Made by a program: the position numbers and the translations under genes
Part shown: positions 5,638 through 5,966 of the stretch, piece by piece
Layout: each line of letters starts with the position of its first letter
Numbering within the stretch: position 1 is the first letter of the stretch
Source: Acidobacteriota bacterium
Lineage (GTDB): Bacteria > Acidobacteriota > Blastocatellia > Pyrinomonadales > Pyrinomonadaceae
NCBI GenBank assembly: GCA_019247865.1
Contig: JAFBAJ010000216.1
Span: forward strand, 1 to 5,966
Length of the DNA stretch: 5,966 bases
Direction of reading: 5' to 3'
The notes under the pieces: model-generated
What the model saw: only the letters and a program-made list of their open reading frames with translations
Told to the model about the DNA's origin: nothing
Databases searched by the model: none

Positions 5638-5966
5638 TTACTTATTCAGCTCCTCGTCGAGCTTGGCCGCGTATTGCGAGTTCAACTTTTGCAGGATGTT
5701 GTACTCGTCCGTCGCGCTCCGCCGATCTTTCAGCTCCAGGTAGGTGAGGCCGAGATAGTAGTGCGGGATTTCGGCCTCCGGGTCGAGGCGTATGGCCTGC
5801 TTGAAGGAGGTCACGGCTTCCTGATAACGCTGTAGCTTCTGCAGTGTGTAGCCGAGCTCGCTGTGCGCGTAGGCCAGCTCCGGTTTGACGCGCACGGCCT
5901 GCTGGAGCGGAGCCAGGGCTTCGGCATAACGTCCGAGGTCGTTATAGGCGAAGCCGATGTTATAGA
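5638..5966 (-). CDS. Tetratricopeptide-repeat protein, C-terminal part (5' end outside window)
   Basis: The reading frame is open from the window edge to TAA at 5640-5638, giving 108 residues; the N-terminus is missing. Three TPR units at 34-residue spacing are visible: YNIGFAYNDLGRYAEALAPL (ending in VRVKP), AHSELGYTLQKLQRYQEAVT (ending IRLDP), and HYYLGLTYLELKDRRSATDE (ending in LQKLN). Each shows the TPR pattern of small residues and aromatics on two packed helices, followed by a Pro turn. A short charged tail, YAAKLDEELNK, ends the protein. TPR arrays are protein-interaction scaffolds; with the N-terminal part absent, neither the location nor the partner can be inferred. A GTG at 5895 could be mistaken for the start, but the TPR pattern continues upstream of it. 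It is followed by inverted repeat 3 and then by the sigma-factor gene in the same direction. Confidence 0.88.
   Translation of the reverse strand, partial: YNIGFAYNDLGRYAEALAPLQQAVRVKPELAYAHSELGYTLQKLQRYQEAVTSFKQAIRLDPEAEIPHYYLGLTYLELKDRRSATDEYNILQKLNSQYAAKLDEELNK

Overview
The window looks like a chromosomal segment of a G+C-rich, Gram-negative-type bacterium, most probably an acidobacterium of the Blastocatellia/Pyrinomonadales kind. This rests on recognised protein styles rather than on any search: an N-terminal 'MKxC..C...FCPxDGTxL' mini zinc ribbon, a Gly-rich TonB-C protein with the 'TWPEFKRDPLGF' juxtamembrane segment, a VIT+VWA secreted protein, a DUF4139-type protein, and intergenic hairpins built from 'CGCAAAGG'- and 'CACAGAGGA'-like units. 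All five genes lie on the minus strand, so transcription runs from the right end of the window to the left. The first and last genes are cut by the window edges. No tRNA, rRNA, transposase, phage gene or CRISPR array is visible.

Layout in transcription order: (1) 5966-5638, the C-terminal end of a tetratricopeptide-repeat (TPR) protein; (2) 5631-5528, a large inverted repeat of CACAGAGG-type units; (3) 5370-4795, an ECF-family RNA polymerase sigma factor; (4) 4798-3374, a single-pass membrane protein with an acidobacterial-type N-terminal segment, a zinc ribbon, one membrane helix, a long Gly/Pro-rich linker and a TonB C-terminal domain, whose start overlaps the sigma stop as ATGA; (5) 3361-3300, a perfect 26-bp inverted repeat of CGCAAAG-type units; (6) 3224-696, a secreted or membrane-anchored VIT + von Willebrand A protein; (7) 689-624, a second CGCAAAG-type inverted repeat; (8) 559-1, the N-terminal third or so of an exported DUF4139-type protein. 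The gaps are 267, 149 and 136 bases. Each contains one inverted repeat lying 6-12 bases beyond a stop codon, and no gap holds a convincing extra gene.

The clearest functional unit is the translationally coupled sigma/TonB-C pair. A membrane protein encoded directly behind an ECF sigma factor is the usual position of an anti-sigma or signal-transducing partner. Here the partner would carry a cytoplasmic zinc ribbon and a periplasmic TonB-C domain, an arrangement reminiscent of cell-surface signalling but without a recognisable FecR-type domain. The VIT/VWA and DUF4139 proteins are both predicted to leave the cytoplasm and could be part of the same envelope programme, but nothing in the sequence proves co-regulation. 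The most unusual structural signal is the repeated placement of two sequence-unrelated, architecturally alike hairpin families at gene 3' ends.
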